In this document: positions 46,824 through 56,115 of the stretch, in pieces
Numbering within the stretch: the first letter of the stretch is position 1
Layout: each line of letters starts with the position of its first letter
NCBI RefSeq assembly: GCF_030378165.1
Contig: NZ_CP119766.1
Coordinates: forward strand, 5,518,001 to 5,582,000
Length of the DNA stretch: 64,000 bases
From: Flavobacterium panacagri
GTDB taxonomy: Bacteria > Bacteroidota > Bacteroidia > Flavobacteriales > Flavobacteriaceae
Reading direction: 5' to 3'
The notes under the pieces: generated by a model
The model's database searches: none
Seen by the model: the letters and a program-made list of their open reading frames with translations, nothing else
Told to the model about the DNA's origin: nothing
Made by a program: the position numbers and the translations under genes

Positions 46824-49235
46824 ATGAAAAAATGGAAACAAAATTTAGTCGCTGCAATTCTACTATTTGCTATAAGCCAATCTTCTTTTAGTCAAAAAAC
46901 TAATACTATAAACGGAACCGTTTCAGATGGAAAAACACCAATCGAATTTGTGGATGTTATTTTAAAGCCCGTTGCTGATACAACCAAGACAACCGCATAC
47001 GCTGTTACAGATGCTACTGGAAAATTTATTCTGGAAAATATCAATCCATCAGATTATATTCTAAAACTTCGATTGATTGGTTTTAAAACATTCACTCAAA
47101 AAGTAAAATATACTGGAACTTCTATTTCACTAGGAAATATTATTTTAAAGGAAGATACCAACCTTTTAAATACTGTTGTTGTAAACTCTCAGAAAAAGCA
47201 AATTCAAAAAACCAATGAAGGTTTTGTTTTTAATGCTGTTTCCAATATTTCTCAATCCGGCGGAACAGCAATTGATATGTTGAAGAATATTCCAACTGTT
47301 TCTGTTGATGCCGATGATGCAATTTCGCTACGAGGAAAAACACCTTTGATTTTAATTAATGGAAAAAATTCTGCCATTACCAATATGAATCAGATTCCAG
47401 CAAGCAGTATTGAAAGCATCGAAATTATTACAAGTCCAACCGCAAAATATGATGCGAATGCAGAAAGCGGTATCATCAATATTAAACTGAAGAAAAACAA
47501 TCTGAATGGATTAAATGGAGCCGCCGTTCTTGGAGGTGGATTTGGTGCAAAAGGAAGAATGAACAGTTCTGTTCTTTTAAATAATAAAACAGACAAATGG
47601 AATGTTGGTCTTGCTTATGACAATCGTTTTGCTGGAAGAACCAAAAGTATAAACGGCGAAAGAACCAATTATTTTATTGATGATGAACATTTCATCAATC
47701 AAAACAGACACGATGAAAGAACTGAAGGTTTACAGAACTTGAAATTCAATGCTGATTTTTCGCCTAATGAAAAAAATACTTTTTCGTTTGAAGCTCTTGG
47801 AAACATGGAGAGTCAGGATAATGACGAAACTCTAAAAACGGATATTTCTAATAGTTCTAATCAATTTTATTCCAGTAACAAACGTCATTCCTTAGAATTA
47901 GAACGTTCTAAAGCTGCGGAATTTGCTTTTAATTATGATCGAAAATTTTCTGATGAAAGAAAAAGTTTAAACGCAAGCATTACAACTTCATATAACTTTC
48001 ATAGAGAAAATACGAATATTGATACTGATAATTATGATGAAAACCAGAACCTTATTGGTGATACTTTTTGGCAGCGAACGCATAATTACGAAAAAGAAAA
48101 TATCTCAAATGCTATTTTAAACTATGCTTTTCCTATTGCAGCTAAATCTATGATTGAAACAGGATATAAAGGTACTTTCCGTTTCTTTAATTCTGATTTT
48201 CAAAGTGCAGATTTAATTAACAATGAATATGTCGTAAATCCTCTAGTTAGTACCATTTTTGATTTTAATGAACAAATAAATGCTGTTTATGGACTTTGGA
48301 ATTCCTATTCGGGTTCAGAAGAAAACAAAAAATGGAAATACAATCTTGGACTTCGTGCTGAGCAAGTTTCAAATAATGGGAAGACAGAAAACGGAAATGA
48401 TAGTTTTTCAAATCATTATTTAAAAATTTTCCCTTCGGCTTCTGTTCAACTGAATTTAAAATCAGATGAGTTTTTGAAATTGGGTTACAGCAAAAGAATT
48501 AATCGTCCAGATTTAGATGATTTAAATCCGTTTATTGATATTACCGATGCTTTGAATCCGCATGGAGGAAATCCGTACTTAAAACCTGAAATTATTCATA
48601 TTGTAGAATTAAGCTATAACAAAGAATGGGATCATTATTCTTTTTCAGGAAATGCTTTTTACAGAAATGCTAATAATACTATTAGACAATATGGTATTTT
48701 ACAAGATAATGGAGTCATTTTGTTACAGCCTCAAAATATTAGCAATACCGTTACGTATGGACTTGAAAGTATTTTTACTTTTAAACCTTTTTCTTTTTAT
48801 GATGCCAATCTGAGCTTAACTGCTTTCCAGCAAAACATCAATGCTGGTAATCTGGATCAAGCCGAAGATTTTGTAAAAAGTGCTTTTAGCTGGTACGGAA
48901 AAATGATTAATAATTTTACTCCTTGGAAAGGCGGAAAACTTCAAGTCATTGGAAATTACAATTCTTCAGTAGCAACTGCACAAGGAAAAAGAATTCCTAT
49001 TTATAATGTAGATTTGGGTTTTCAACAGAAATTAGGAAAAAGCAATGCCCGTTTGGGCTTAGTGGTAACCGATATGTTTAATACTTTAGAGAGCGGTTAC
49101 AAAAACAATACTTTATTATTTAGTAATAACAGAACTTCTAAATCAGACACCCGTGCTTTGATGGTTACTTTCGCTTATACTTTTAAATCTGATTTTAAAG
49201 AAAAATTATTAGAAAATCAGTTTTCGACAGAATAA
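46824..49235 (+). CDS. TonB-dependent-receptor-like outer-membrane beta-barrel protein
   Basis: An 803-residue protein. Signal peptide 1-24; carboxypeptidase-regulatory-like domain about 27-110 (NGTVSDGKTPIEFVDVILKPV, GFKTFTQKVKYTG); a plug-like region (GGTAIDMLKNIPTVSVDADDAISLRGKTPLILINGKN); then barrel strands with NRPDLDDLNPFIDITDALNPHGGNPYLKPE, typical of the family of outer-membrane receptors that lack SusD partners. Likely transports an iron complex or peptide. No partner gene adjoins. Confidence 0.9.
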   Translation: MKKWKQNLVAAILLFAISQSSFSQKTNTINGTVSDGKTPIEFVDVILKPVADTTKTTAYAVTDATGKFILENINPSDYILKLRLIGFKTFTQKVKYTGTSISLGNIILKEDTNLLNTVVVNSQKKQIQKTNEGFVFNAVSNISQSGGTAIDMLKNIPTVSVDADDAISLRGKTPLILINGKNSAITNMNQIPASSIESIEIITSPTAKYDANAESGIINIKLKKNNLNGLNGAAVLGGGFGAKGRMNSSVLLNNKTDKWNVGLAYDNRFAGRTKSINGERTNYFIDDEHFINQNRHDERTEGLQNLKFNADFSPNEKNTFSFEALGNMESQDNDETLKTDISNSSNQFYSSNKRHSLELERSKAAEFAFNYDRKFSDERKSLNASITTSYNFHRENTNIDTDNYDENQNLIGDTFWQRTHNYEKENISNAILNYAFPIAAKSMIETGYKGTFRFFNSDFQSADLINNEYVVNPLVSTIFDFNEQINAVYGLWNSYSGSEENKKWKYNLGLRAEQVSNNGKTENGNDSFSNHYLKIFPSASVQLNLKSDEFLKLGYSKRINRPDLDDLNPFIDITDALNPHGGNPYLKPEIIHIVELSYNKEWDHYSFSGNAFYRNANNTIRQYGILQDNGVILLQPQNISNTVTYGLESIFTFKPFSFYDANLSLTAFQQNINAGNLDQAEDFVKSAFSWYGKMINNFTPWKGGKLQVIGNYNSSVATAQGKRIPIYNVDLGFQQKLGKSNARLGLVVTDMFNTLESGYKNNTLLFSNNRTSKSDTRALMVTFAYTFKSDFKEKLLENQFSTE

Positions 49236-49382
49236 AAAAGGCTTCAAAAAGCCCTAAAAATTAAAAATTTCATTCTTGTATTTTTAAGTCATAGTTCTAT
49301 TAAAAAATTGGACTATATTAGCCACAGAAAAAATGTACCACTAGATTTTTTCGAGCTCCAAAAACACTTAAACCTACATAGA

Positions 49383-49814
49383 ATGAAATTTTTAAAATTA
49401 CTTATCTGCAGCTTATTTTTAACTGCTTTTCAATTACAAGCCCAAGTTCAGGTAGATCAAATTAAACACAATTCTAAAGAGCGTTACATCACCACTACAA
49501 TTGGTTATCCTGTTCAAGGAACTTACGCACCTTTAAATCAAAAACAACCTATTACGGTATTAAATCCAGATGGAACAGGTTTTATTCAAGCAGAAGATTT
49601 AAGCAAACAAAAAATCAACTGGGGAATTGAGTGTACTGAGGAAGGCGTTCCTGTTTTTAAAGAAGGATTTAACAGCGCTTCTTACACCTTCTGGTACAGA
49701 CCAAATGACAGCGAAGAATGGTTTTATTCTCAATTTTCTATTCATTTTACCAAGAAAAAAATGTTCTTAATGGGTGAAAGAGTAAAAGATTATGTGGATT
49801 ACAATGTTCAATAA
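49383..49814 (+). CDS. Small secreted protein, unknown function
   Basis: A 143-residue protein starting at MKFLKLLICSLFLTAFQLQAQ, a clear signal peptide; an upstream frame from 49308 would put 25 polar residues before it and is not used. The mature part is beta-rich (RYITTTIGYPVQGTYAPLNQ, SYTFWYRPNDSEEWFYSQFSIHF). It follows the receptor gene by about 150 bases. Family not recognised; periplasmic or secreted. Confidence 0.7.
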   Translation: MKFLKLLICSLFLTAFQLQAQVQVDQIKHNSKERYITTTIGYPVQGTYAPLNQKQPITVLNPDGTGFIQAEDLSKQKINWGIECTEEGVPVFKEGFNSASYTFWYRPNDSEEWFYSQFSIHFTKKKMFLMGERVKDYVDYNVQ

Positions 49815-49993
49815 AAGATAAAAAAGGGGCTTCTTATTAAAAATTCAGTCAATTTTATCCTTATTTTCTATAAAAAAGAAAACGTTTTCGTTGAATTTCA
49901 ATAGTACTCGCAAAACTTCCGATTAAATTTTATAAATTTAAAAATCCTACCCAATTTTTATTTAATTTGCAATAATAATTCAATATATTAAAC

Positions 49994-51772
49994 ATGGTTT
50001 CAATCACACGTCTTTTTGATTTTCCCTATTATCAACAAGAAACTTACAACCTTCCCGTTGCTCTTGCTACTAAAAAAAATGGAGCATGGGAAAAAACATC
50101 TAGCCAGGAATATATTGCAAAAGCAAATGCTGTTTCGAGAGCATTATTGCGCATGGGCGTTCAGAAAGATGATAAAATTGCATTAATTTCTTCCAATAAT
50201 AGAACCGAATGGAATATTATGGATATTGGTATTTTGCAGACAGGTGCTCAGAATGTTCCCATTTATCCAACCATTGCCGAGGAAGATTACGAATATATTT
50301 TAAACCATAGCGGCAGTATTTACTGTTTTGTTTCAGATGATGAAGTTTTACAAAAAGTAAATGCAATTAAAGCCAATGTTCCAACCTTAAAAGAAGTTTA
50401 TTCTTTTAACGAAATTCCAGGATGTAAACACTGGAGCGAACTTTTGACTTTGGGCGCGGACGAAAGTAATCAAAATGAAGTTGAAGCTAGAAAAGACAGT
50501 ATTAAAACGGAAGACTTAGCAACGATTATTTATACTTCTGGAACAACTGGAAGACCAAAAGGAGTTATGCTTTCACACCAAAACATTGTTTCGAATGTTT
50601 TAGACAGTGCACCAAGAATTCCGTTTGATCCGGGGAAAAGTACGGCTTTAAGCTTCTTGCCTATCTGTCATATTTTTGAAAGAATGATTTTATACATCTA
50701 TCAATATTATGGCGTTTCGGTATATTTTGGAGAATCTATTGATAAAATCAGTGATAACTTAAAAGAAGTAAGACCAACTGTTATTACAGCCGTGCCAAGG
50801 CTTTTGGAAAAAGTATACGATAAAATTTATGCTAAAGGAGCTGAATTGACCGGCATCAAGAAAAAACTTTTTTTCTGGGCCATCGATTTAGGTTTGAAAT
50901 ATGAACCATACGGAGCAAACGGAGCTTGGTATGAATTCCAGTTAAAAATTGCCCGCAAATTGATTTTCAGTAAATGGAAAGAAGGTTTGGGAGGAAATCT
51001 TGATTTAATGGTTTCTGGAAGTGCCGCTTTACAGCCTCGTTTGACAAGAGTTTTTGCTGCTGCAGAAATTCCGGTCATGGAAGGTTACGGTTTAACGGAA
51101 ACTTCTCCTGTAATTGCGGTTAACGACCAAAGAAACAAAGGTTTTAAAATTGGAACTGTTGGGAAACCAATTCGTAATCTGGAAGTTAAAATTGCCCAAG
51201 ATGGTGAAATTTTAATAAAAGGTCCTAATGTAATGTTAGGCTACTTTAAAGATCCTGAAAAAACAGCTGAGGCTTTACAAGACGGCTATTTCCATACAGG
51301 AGATATAGGAGAAGTTGACAGTGAAGGTTTCTTAAAAATCACTGATCGTAAAAAAGAAATGTTCAAGACTTCAGGAGGTAAATATATTGCGCCACAGATG
51401 ATTGAAAATGCCATGAAACAATCTCGTTTTATTGAGCAAATTATGGTTATTGGTGAAGGCGAAAAAATGCCTGGAGCTTTTATTCAGCCAAACTTCGAAT
51501 TCGTAAAAGAATGGGCAAAAATCCACAAAATTACTTTAGGAAGCACCGATGCCGAAATTAGTGCTAATCCAGATGTTATTAAACGAATCGATGAAGAAGT
51601 GGAAAGCATCAATAAAAAGTTTGGACATTGGGAACAAGTAAAACGTTTTGAGCTTACTCCAGATGTTTGGTCAATCGACGGCGGACAGCTTACGCCTACG
51701 TTGAAATTAAAACGTAAAATCATTAAAGAGATTTACAAAGATCTTTATGCTAAAATTTATGGTCAGAATTAA
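49994..51772 (+). CDS. Long-chain acyl-CoA synthetase (AMP-forming)
   Basis: A 592-residue enzyme activating fatty acids: fatty acid + CoA + ATP. The AMP-binding loop is TIIYTSGTTGRPKGVMLSHQN; other motifs are VMEGYGLTETSPVIAVN, YFHTGDIGEVDSEGFLKITDRKKEMFKTSGGKYIAP, and the final GGQLTPTLKLKRKII with the catalytic Lys region. Standard length for the FadD15/FAA1-like branch. It ends at a good terminator and feeds beta-oxidation or lipid synthesis. Confidence 0.93.
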   Translation: MVSITRLFDFPYYQQETYNLPVALATKKNGAWEKTSSQEYIAKANAVSRALLRMGVQKDDKIALISSNNRTEWNIMDIGILQTGAQNVPIYPTIAEEDYEYILNHSGSIYCFVSDDEVLQKVNAIKANVPTLKEVYSFNEIPGCKHWSELLTLGADESNQNEVEARKDSIKTEDLATIIYTSGTTGRPKGVMLSHQNIVSNVLDSAPRIPFDPGKSTALSFLPICHIFERMILYIYQYYGVSVYFGESIDKISDNLKEVRPTVITAVPRLLEKVYDKIYAKGAELTGIKKKLFFWAIDLGLKYEPYGANGAWYEFQLKIARKLIFSKWKEGLGGNLDLMVSGSAALQPRLTRVFAAAEIPVMEGYGLTETSPVIAVNDQRNKGFKIGTVGKPIRNLEVKIAQDGEILIKGPNVMLGYFKDPEKTAEALQDGYFHTGDIGEVDSEGFLKITDRKKEMFKTSGGKYIAPQMIENAMKQSRFIEQIMVIGEGEKMPGAFIQPNFEFVKEWAKIHKITLGSTDAEISANPDVIKRIDEEVESINKKFGHWEQVKRFELTPDVWSIDGGQLTPTLKLKRKIIKEIYKDLYAKIYGQN

Positions 51773-51796
51773 ATCAAAGTAATATAACCAAATGGA

Positions 51797-51825
51797 AACG
51801 GCTGTCATTAGACAGCCGTTTTTTA
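51797..51825 (+). terminator. Rho-independent terminator
   Basis: ACGGCTGTC / GACAGCCGT with an ATTA loop and a T-run; ends the acyl-CoA synthetase gene. Confidence 0.9.
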
Positions 51826-51872
51826 TATCTAAAACAGGTATTTTTACTTTGAATAACTAAACATAAATCCCG

Positions 51873-51880
51873 TACTTTTG
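51873..51880 (+). promoter_or_regulatory. -7 promoter box deciding the next start
   Basis: TACTTTTG, matching TAnnTTTG, 27 bases before the ATG at 51908. A start at 51878 would lie inside this box, so 51908 is the real start. Confidence 0.6.
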
Positions 51881-51907
51881 GTTATACAGCTACTAAAATC
51901 TAAAACT

Positions 51908-52822
51908 ATGCCTTGGAGTTCCCTTGAACAATTATGGAAGCGTGCAATAGACCCTAAAAATGCTGATTCAAATGATGCAAACTGGGATCAAACTATTAAA
52001 ACCTTATATGATATAGGCATCAGTATGGAGGACGCTTTACGTTTCTTATATTTCGAAAAACCTGATTTTAAAACCTTTAAAATATGGATCGAAAACAGAA
52101 AACGAAACGCAGTTTATGCGACCAGCGATTTAATCGAAAATGTTTTATCAGAAAAAGATCTTGAATTCTGGGATCAAAATGGTTATGTCGTTGTCAAAAA
52201 TGTTATTTCAAAAAAAGATTGTGATGACACACAAAAAGCCATTTGGGAATACCTGAAAATGGATCCAAATAAAAAAGAAAGCTGGTATAACCAGCATGAA
52301 AACCAAAGAGGCCTCATGCTTAATTTTTCTGACCATGAAACTTTAAACCGTAACCGTTTTTCTCCTAAGATAAAAAAGGCATACGAACAGCTTTATAAAA
52401 CTAAAAATATCTACAAAACAATAGATAAAGTAAGTTTTAATCCGCCTGAAACAGCTCATTTTACTTTTATGGGAAGTCCGCTTCATTGGGATATGAGTTT
52501 AAAAAAACCTCTTACTTTTGGGCTTCAAGGACTGCTATATTTAACCGACTGTGGCTCAAATGATGGTGCATTTCACTGTGTACCAGGATTTCATAACCAA
52601 ATTAATCAATGGCTCGACGAGTTAGAACCCCATGAAAATCCAAGAACTAAAGCATTACAAACTTTAAAAGCAAAACCAATAATTGGTAATGCTGGAGATT
52701 TTATCATTTGGCACAATGCTCTACCACACTGTGCAACACCCAATAAGGGAGAAAATCCAAGAATGGTGCAGTATCTTACTTATCTTCCAAATAATTATAA
52801 TGCTGCTGGAGAATGGGTTTAA
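51908..52822 (+). CDS. Phytanoyl-CoA dioxygenase-like Fe(II)/2-oxoglutarate oxygenase
   Basis: A 304-residue protein starting MPWSSLEQLWKRAIDP. A double-stranded beta-helix domain begins near residue 85: FWDQNGYVVVKNVISKKDCDDTQKAIW. Metal ligands fit HWDMSL (His-x-Asp) and the distal HNALPHCATPNKGENPRMVQ. These oxygenases hydroxylate an unactivated carbon using 2-oxoglutarate. The substrate is not predictable. Its own promoter lies at 51873. Confidence 0.85.
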   Translation: MPWSSLEQLWKRAIDPKNADSNDANWDQTIKTLYDIGISMEDALRFLYFEKPDFKTFKIWIENRKRNAVYATSDLIENVLSEKDLEFWDQNGYVVVKNVISKKDCDDTQKAIWEYLKMDPNKKESWYNQHENQRGLMLNFSDHETLNRNRFSPKIKKAYEQLYKTKNIYKTIDKVSFNPPETAHFTFMGSPLHWDMSLKKPLTFGLQGLLYLTDCGSNDGAFHCVPGFHNQINQWLDELEPHENPRTKALQTLKAKPIIGNAGDFIIWHNALPHCATPNKGENPRMVQYLTYLPNNYNAAGEWV

Positions 52823-52828
52823 ATGATT

Positions 52829-53374
52829 TTAATTCTTCAGACACCAATGCAAGATCTTAGCGATGTTTTTAGCATCGTCAATGCCACGGTGGTGTGTTCC
52901 TTCCAGTGGAATATTCAATAATTGCAAAGCGCCATTCATTCCTGTCGATCTCTTTAAGCCAAACTTTTCGGCAAAATGTTCTTTTACATTGATATGTTCC
53001 TCTCCCATCGGATAGGGAATACCAAACGATTTACATTGCTTCGTTAGCATATTCAAATCGTATTGACCGTAACTTGCCCAAGTGTACAAATCCGGATTGT
53101 ATTCGTCGATTAATAAATCTACGGCTTCTTCAAAAGAAACTCCGTTTTTGTCCAGTAAATCGGGAGTAATAGTTGTCAGTTCTGTACAAAACGGACTCAC
53201 ACTGGAACGCTGTGGCTTGATTAAAATGCCTTTATTCTGGCTGATTGCTCCTGTTTCTGTATCCAAAACCGCTAATCCAATTTCGATGATTTCGTTTTGC
53301 TGGCCTTTCGGGACTGCGCCCTGCCAGCATGTGGCTTCTAAATCAATAATAATGATTTTATCTGTAGTTTTCAT
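52829..53374 (-). CDS. DEDDh 3'-5' exonuclease (ERI-1/KapD-like)
   Basis: A 181-residue exonuclease. Motif I is IDLEATCW (Asp-x-Glu); motif II Asp is in YGQYDLNML; motif III is HHRGIDDAKN (His and Asp). The short EATCW form is the ERI-1-like branch, known for trimming 3' ends of RNA (rRNA, histone mRNA, small RNAs) in eukaryotes. It faces the same direction as, and lies next to, the RNA-ligase island, so an RNA substrate is plausible but not shown. Separated from it by a repeat block. Confidence 0.88.
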   Translation of the reverse strand: MKTTDKIIIIDLEATCWQGAVPKGQQNEIIEIGLAVLDTETGAISQNKGILIKPQRSSVSPFCTELTTITPDLLDKNGVSFEEAVDLLIDEYNPDLYTWASYGQYDLNMLTKQCKSFGIPYPMGEEHINVKEHFAEKFGLKRSTGMNGALQLLNIPLEGTHHRGIDDAKNIAKILHWCLKN

Positions 53375-53410
53375 TTTTTAAAATTTTTAAATAATTGTGT
53401 TTATATTTTT

Positions 53411-53711
53411 TAACCGCAAAGGGCGCAATCCCGATAGCTATCGGGATACGCAAAGAAACGCTAAGAATTGTTTCACGCAGATTTGGCAGATTTTAGCAGA
53501 TTTTTTTAATCTATTAATCCTTTAATCTATGGCTAAAACTTTGCGCTTTTGCGTCTTTGCGAGATTTTTTAATCGCAAAGAGAGCAATCCCGATAGCTAT
53601 CGGGTTACACAAAGGACGCTAAGGTTTTATTCTCTAGCTGATTTACCAGATTTTTTATAATCCTTTTAATCAGTGGCTAAAAAAACTTTGTGACTTAGCG
53701 CCTTTGTGGCA
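53411..53711. repeat. Long CGCAAAG-type repeat block with two CCCGATAGCTATCGGG palindromes
   Basis: Two successive copies of the CGCAAAG element. Each carries a perfect palindrome (ATCCCGATAGCTATCGGGAT at 53428-53447 and CCCGATAGCTATCGGG at 53589-53604) inserted at the same relative place. It fills the 343-base gap between the exonuclease and the basic protein, and no gene is present. Confidence 0.75.
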
Positions 53712-53717
53712 GAAAGA

Positions 53718-54221
53718 TTAGAAAAACATGCTTTTAATATCTCGAAAGAAACTTCTTTTCTTAGATTTTTTTTCAGGCTTCTCTTTTTTCAGAGCATTTT
53801 TCTTTTCCATAACAGCTTTAACTTTTTCAAGCTTTTTTGCTGGTTTTGCTTCTTCTTTTTTAGACGTTTCATAAAACTTTTTGAAAGGTCTTGACTCAAA
53901 ATCGACCATAATCGCCGCCATGTTTATAGCGTCAATGTTTGACAGATCTGTTTCTCCTTTAAAGAAAGTTTCAATAGGTCTGAATTTATCTTTCTTCTCC
54001 TTGAACTTATTCTTTTTGGTGTGATCAAAATCCAGAGACAGGAAGTTACTGAAGACATTCAAGTCATCCTTCGTTGGATTATTTTCGAAAATAAGCCAGC
54101 ACAAATCACGAAGTTTACCACGAGAAGGCTTGTACAAATAATCAAAGTATTGCCCTCCTTTTTCTTTCTCGTATTTATTTCTAATTGCTTTTTTATATTT
54201 TTCTAGTGTATTGTTTTGCAT
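53718..54221 (-). CDS. Basic protein of unknown function in the RNA island
   Basis: A 167-residue protein from the ATG at 54221 (an alternative TTG six codons upstream is less likely). The N-terminal 110 residues look globular (IRNKYEKEKGGQYFDYLYKPSRGKLRDLCWLIFENNPT); residues 125-167 are an Arg/Lys/Glu-rich, probably disordered tail (EKPEKKSKKRSFF). High positive charge would suit binding RNA or membranes. Family not recognised. Its neighbours are the slipin and a 51-residue protein on the same strand. Confidence 0.6.
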   Translation of the reverse strand: MQNNTLEKYKKAIRNKYEKEKGGQYFDYLYKPSRGKLRDLCWLIFENNPTKDDLNVFSNFLSLDFDHTKKNKFKEKKDKFRPIETFFKGETDLSNIDAINMAAIMVDFESRPFKKFYETSKKEEAKPAKKLEKVKAVMEKKNALKKEKPEKKSKKRSFFRDIKSMFF

Positions 54222-54332
54222 GGTATTTTTCTTTTGCAATTCTTAGGAATCTCAGGAAAAACAAGGTTGTTCTTGAGATTCCAGTAGTCTGCAAAGCTTT
54301 AAAAACACCTTTACCTTACTGGATAAATACCT

Positions 54333-54488
54333 CTAAATGAGATAATCTCTAGATTTCACCTTCTCTTTCCATTGCTTAATGTGCTCCGCATTTACCTCAT
54401 TAATCGAGGCAAACGCAGATTCACTAAGCTCAACTGTACCGTCCTGACCAAACTGATGGCACGACGTAAAAACTATTTCTTGATTCAT
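54333..54488 (-). CDS. 51-residue protein of unknown function
   Basis: A short gene between the slipin and the basic protein. It reads MNQEIVFTSCHQFGQDGT, then VELSESAFASINEVNAEH, and ends IKQWKEKVKSRDYLI. Composition and codon use look like a real protein, not a shadow, because no other frame at this place is open over its length. The pattern of a short strand followed by an amphipathic helix resembles a small DNA- or RNA-associated domain, but I cannot name it. Confidence 0.6.
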   Translation of the reverse strand: MNQEIVFTSCHQFGQDGTVELSESAFASINEVNAEHIKQWKEKVKSRDYLI

Positions 54489-54545
54489 CCTTAAATTTTT
54501 ATTATTAAACTTAAACTATCAACATTAACTGCTAACGTTTTCTTT

Positions 54546-55643
54546 TTACTTTACGAAGATTTCTTTCAATTGACCAATTACGTTTCCACCGCCGGATATA
54601 GTGATTTCACCAATCTTATCTGCGATTTTTTCCACGTATTCCATCTCTTTCAACTTCCACAACATTTCGTTTTCTTCCATCAGCTTTGCTGTGTTTAATA
54701 AACTTCTTGTTGAAGCAGTTTCTTCTCTTCTCATGATGCTGTTCGCCTGTGCTTTTTTCTCTGCAACCAAAACCTGATTCATGATTTCTTTCATATCACC
54801 TGGAAGAATTACATCTCTTATTCCGGCATCTGAAATTTTCAAACCTAAGTTTTCAATTTTTGAAGCCACTTCTGCCAAAATTTCTTCGGCAATAGCATCT
54901 TTTTTGTTTAACAATTCATCCAAGGTCAAACCTCCGATAAAAGCTCTTAAAGCCAATTGCATTGCTACATACAATTGCTTTTCAAAGTCCTTGTTTTCTA
55001 TCAAAGCTTTCATGATATCAACCACTTGGTATCTCACAAAGAAATTGATTCTCAATCCTGCTTTATCTTTAGTCAACAATTCCTGACCTGATATTTCAAC
55101 TTGCTGTTGTCTCATATCGATTGTTTTTACTTCGATTGTAATCGCGTTGTTCCAGAAGTAATGCGTTCCAGATTTCAACTCTTTTACAAAAGTTCCGTTT
55201 ACAAACAACAATGCTTTATCATTGCTTGCTACCACAAACTTTCTTACGAAATATCTCATTTTTACATTTTCCAATAAGTTTACCTTAATGTCTTCTGTGA
55301 TTTCGATTTTTGACAAATCAGCTTTTGTGAATTCATTTTTCACAATTCCTTTCCAGAAAGCATATCTTCCTGGAGTTAAAACTTCTTTAAAGTTTCCGTT
55401 CACGAACTGTAATACAATTTCGTTATCGGCAACCTCAACAATTTCAAGCATTGAAGCCAAAACTTCATTCTCCAATAAAATATTCAATTCAAATGGAGCC
55501 TGAAAAACGGCATTCATATCGTAGATTAACACATTTTTGTTTCCAAAAATCCAGTGTAAACCTTCTTCTAATACTTTCACTAATTTTCTGTTCTCGAAGA
55601 CCAAGCCCGCTTGGTATGCTGCGATATTAATTTTCTTTATCAT
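54546..55643 (-). CDS. Slipin-like SPFH/band-7 protein without membrane anchor
   Basis: A 365-residue protein. The SPFH core (residues 160-300) has RQQQVEISGQELLTKDKAGLRINFFVRYQV, LTLDELLNKKDAIAEEIL, GLKISDAGIRDVILP. Before it are three diverged repeats: QAGLVFENRKLVKVLEEGLHW, VLQFVNGNFKEVLTPGRYAFW, and ALLFVNGTFVKELKSGTHYFW. The N-terminal hydrophobic hairpin of usual slipins is absent. SPFH proteins form rings or scaffolds. I recall slipins next to RtcB/Ro60 RNA-repair genes in other bacteria, which agrees with an RNA role here, though this is only an association. Confidence 0.85.
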   Translation of the reverse strand: MIKKINIAAYQAGLVFENRKLVKVLEEGLHWIFGNKNVLIYDMNAVFQAPFELNILLENEVLASMLEIVEVADNEIVLQFVNGNFKEVLTPGRYAFWKGIVKNEFTKADLSKIEITEDIKVNLLENVKMRYFVRKFVVASNDKALLFVNGTFVKELKSGTHYFWNNAITIEVKTIDMRQQQVEISGQELLTKDKAGLRINFFVRYQVVDIMKALIENKDFEKQLYVAMQLALRAFIGGLTLDELLNKKDAIAEEILAEVASKIENLGLKISDAGIRDVILPGDMKEIMNQVLVAEKKAQANSIMRREETASTRSLLNTAKLMEENEMLWKLKEMEYVEKIADKIGEITISGGGNVIGQLKEIFVK

Positions 55644-56040
55644 GGTTATTTTCTTTCAGGTTTCAGGTTTAAAGTTTCATGTTCCGAAATCTATAAAAAC
55701 CCTCATCCTCTATTATCTTTATTCTATTCTCTATTCTCTTTACTCTAATTTTATAAAAACCTCCTTGCCTTTATCCTCCGAAAAAAGCGGGTGAAAAGTT
55801 GTCCTTTGTTTACCTGAGTCGTTTGCGATTATCTTTTGTCTTCATGATCCCCAAATCATTTTAACAATCAAACCGAAAAGAAAACAAGTGTTTCAAAAAA
55901 CAGTACTTTCCGCACTGGCTTTATCATGAGTGTGAAATTTCAGTCCCGAAGCCTCGGGATGGAATTCTTAGTTTCACTGACAAAGACAAATCAGTTTTTC
56001 TAACTGGTCATCTTTTTAAGAGTGATGGTCTCTACTGTTT

Positions 56041-56115
56041 ACAGATTTTCAGTCTGTTGACTTACCAATTTGTCTAACCGAGTTATACTCGGTGCAGGAC
56101 TCGAACCTACATAAA
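56041..56115 (-). tRNA. Candidate circularly permuted tRNA-Phe (GAA), unit 2
   Basis: Read on the - strand. First comes the 3' part: T-arm GTAGG-TTCGAGT-CCTGC (56110-56094), then 3' acceptor strand ACCGAGT (56093-56087). After ATA follows the 5' part: acceptor strand ACTCGGT (56083-56077), TA as positions 8-9, D-arm GAC-AAATTGGTAA-GTC, A26, and the anticodon arm ACAGA-CTGAAAA-TCTGT with anticodon GAA at 56050-56048. Acceptor pairing is 7 of 7. U8, A14, G18G19 and A21 are kept, and A15 can pair with T48 before the T-stem (56111). The order is 3' half before 5' half. Confidence 0.7.
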
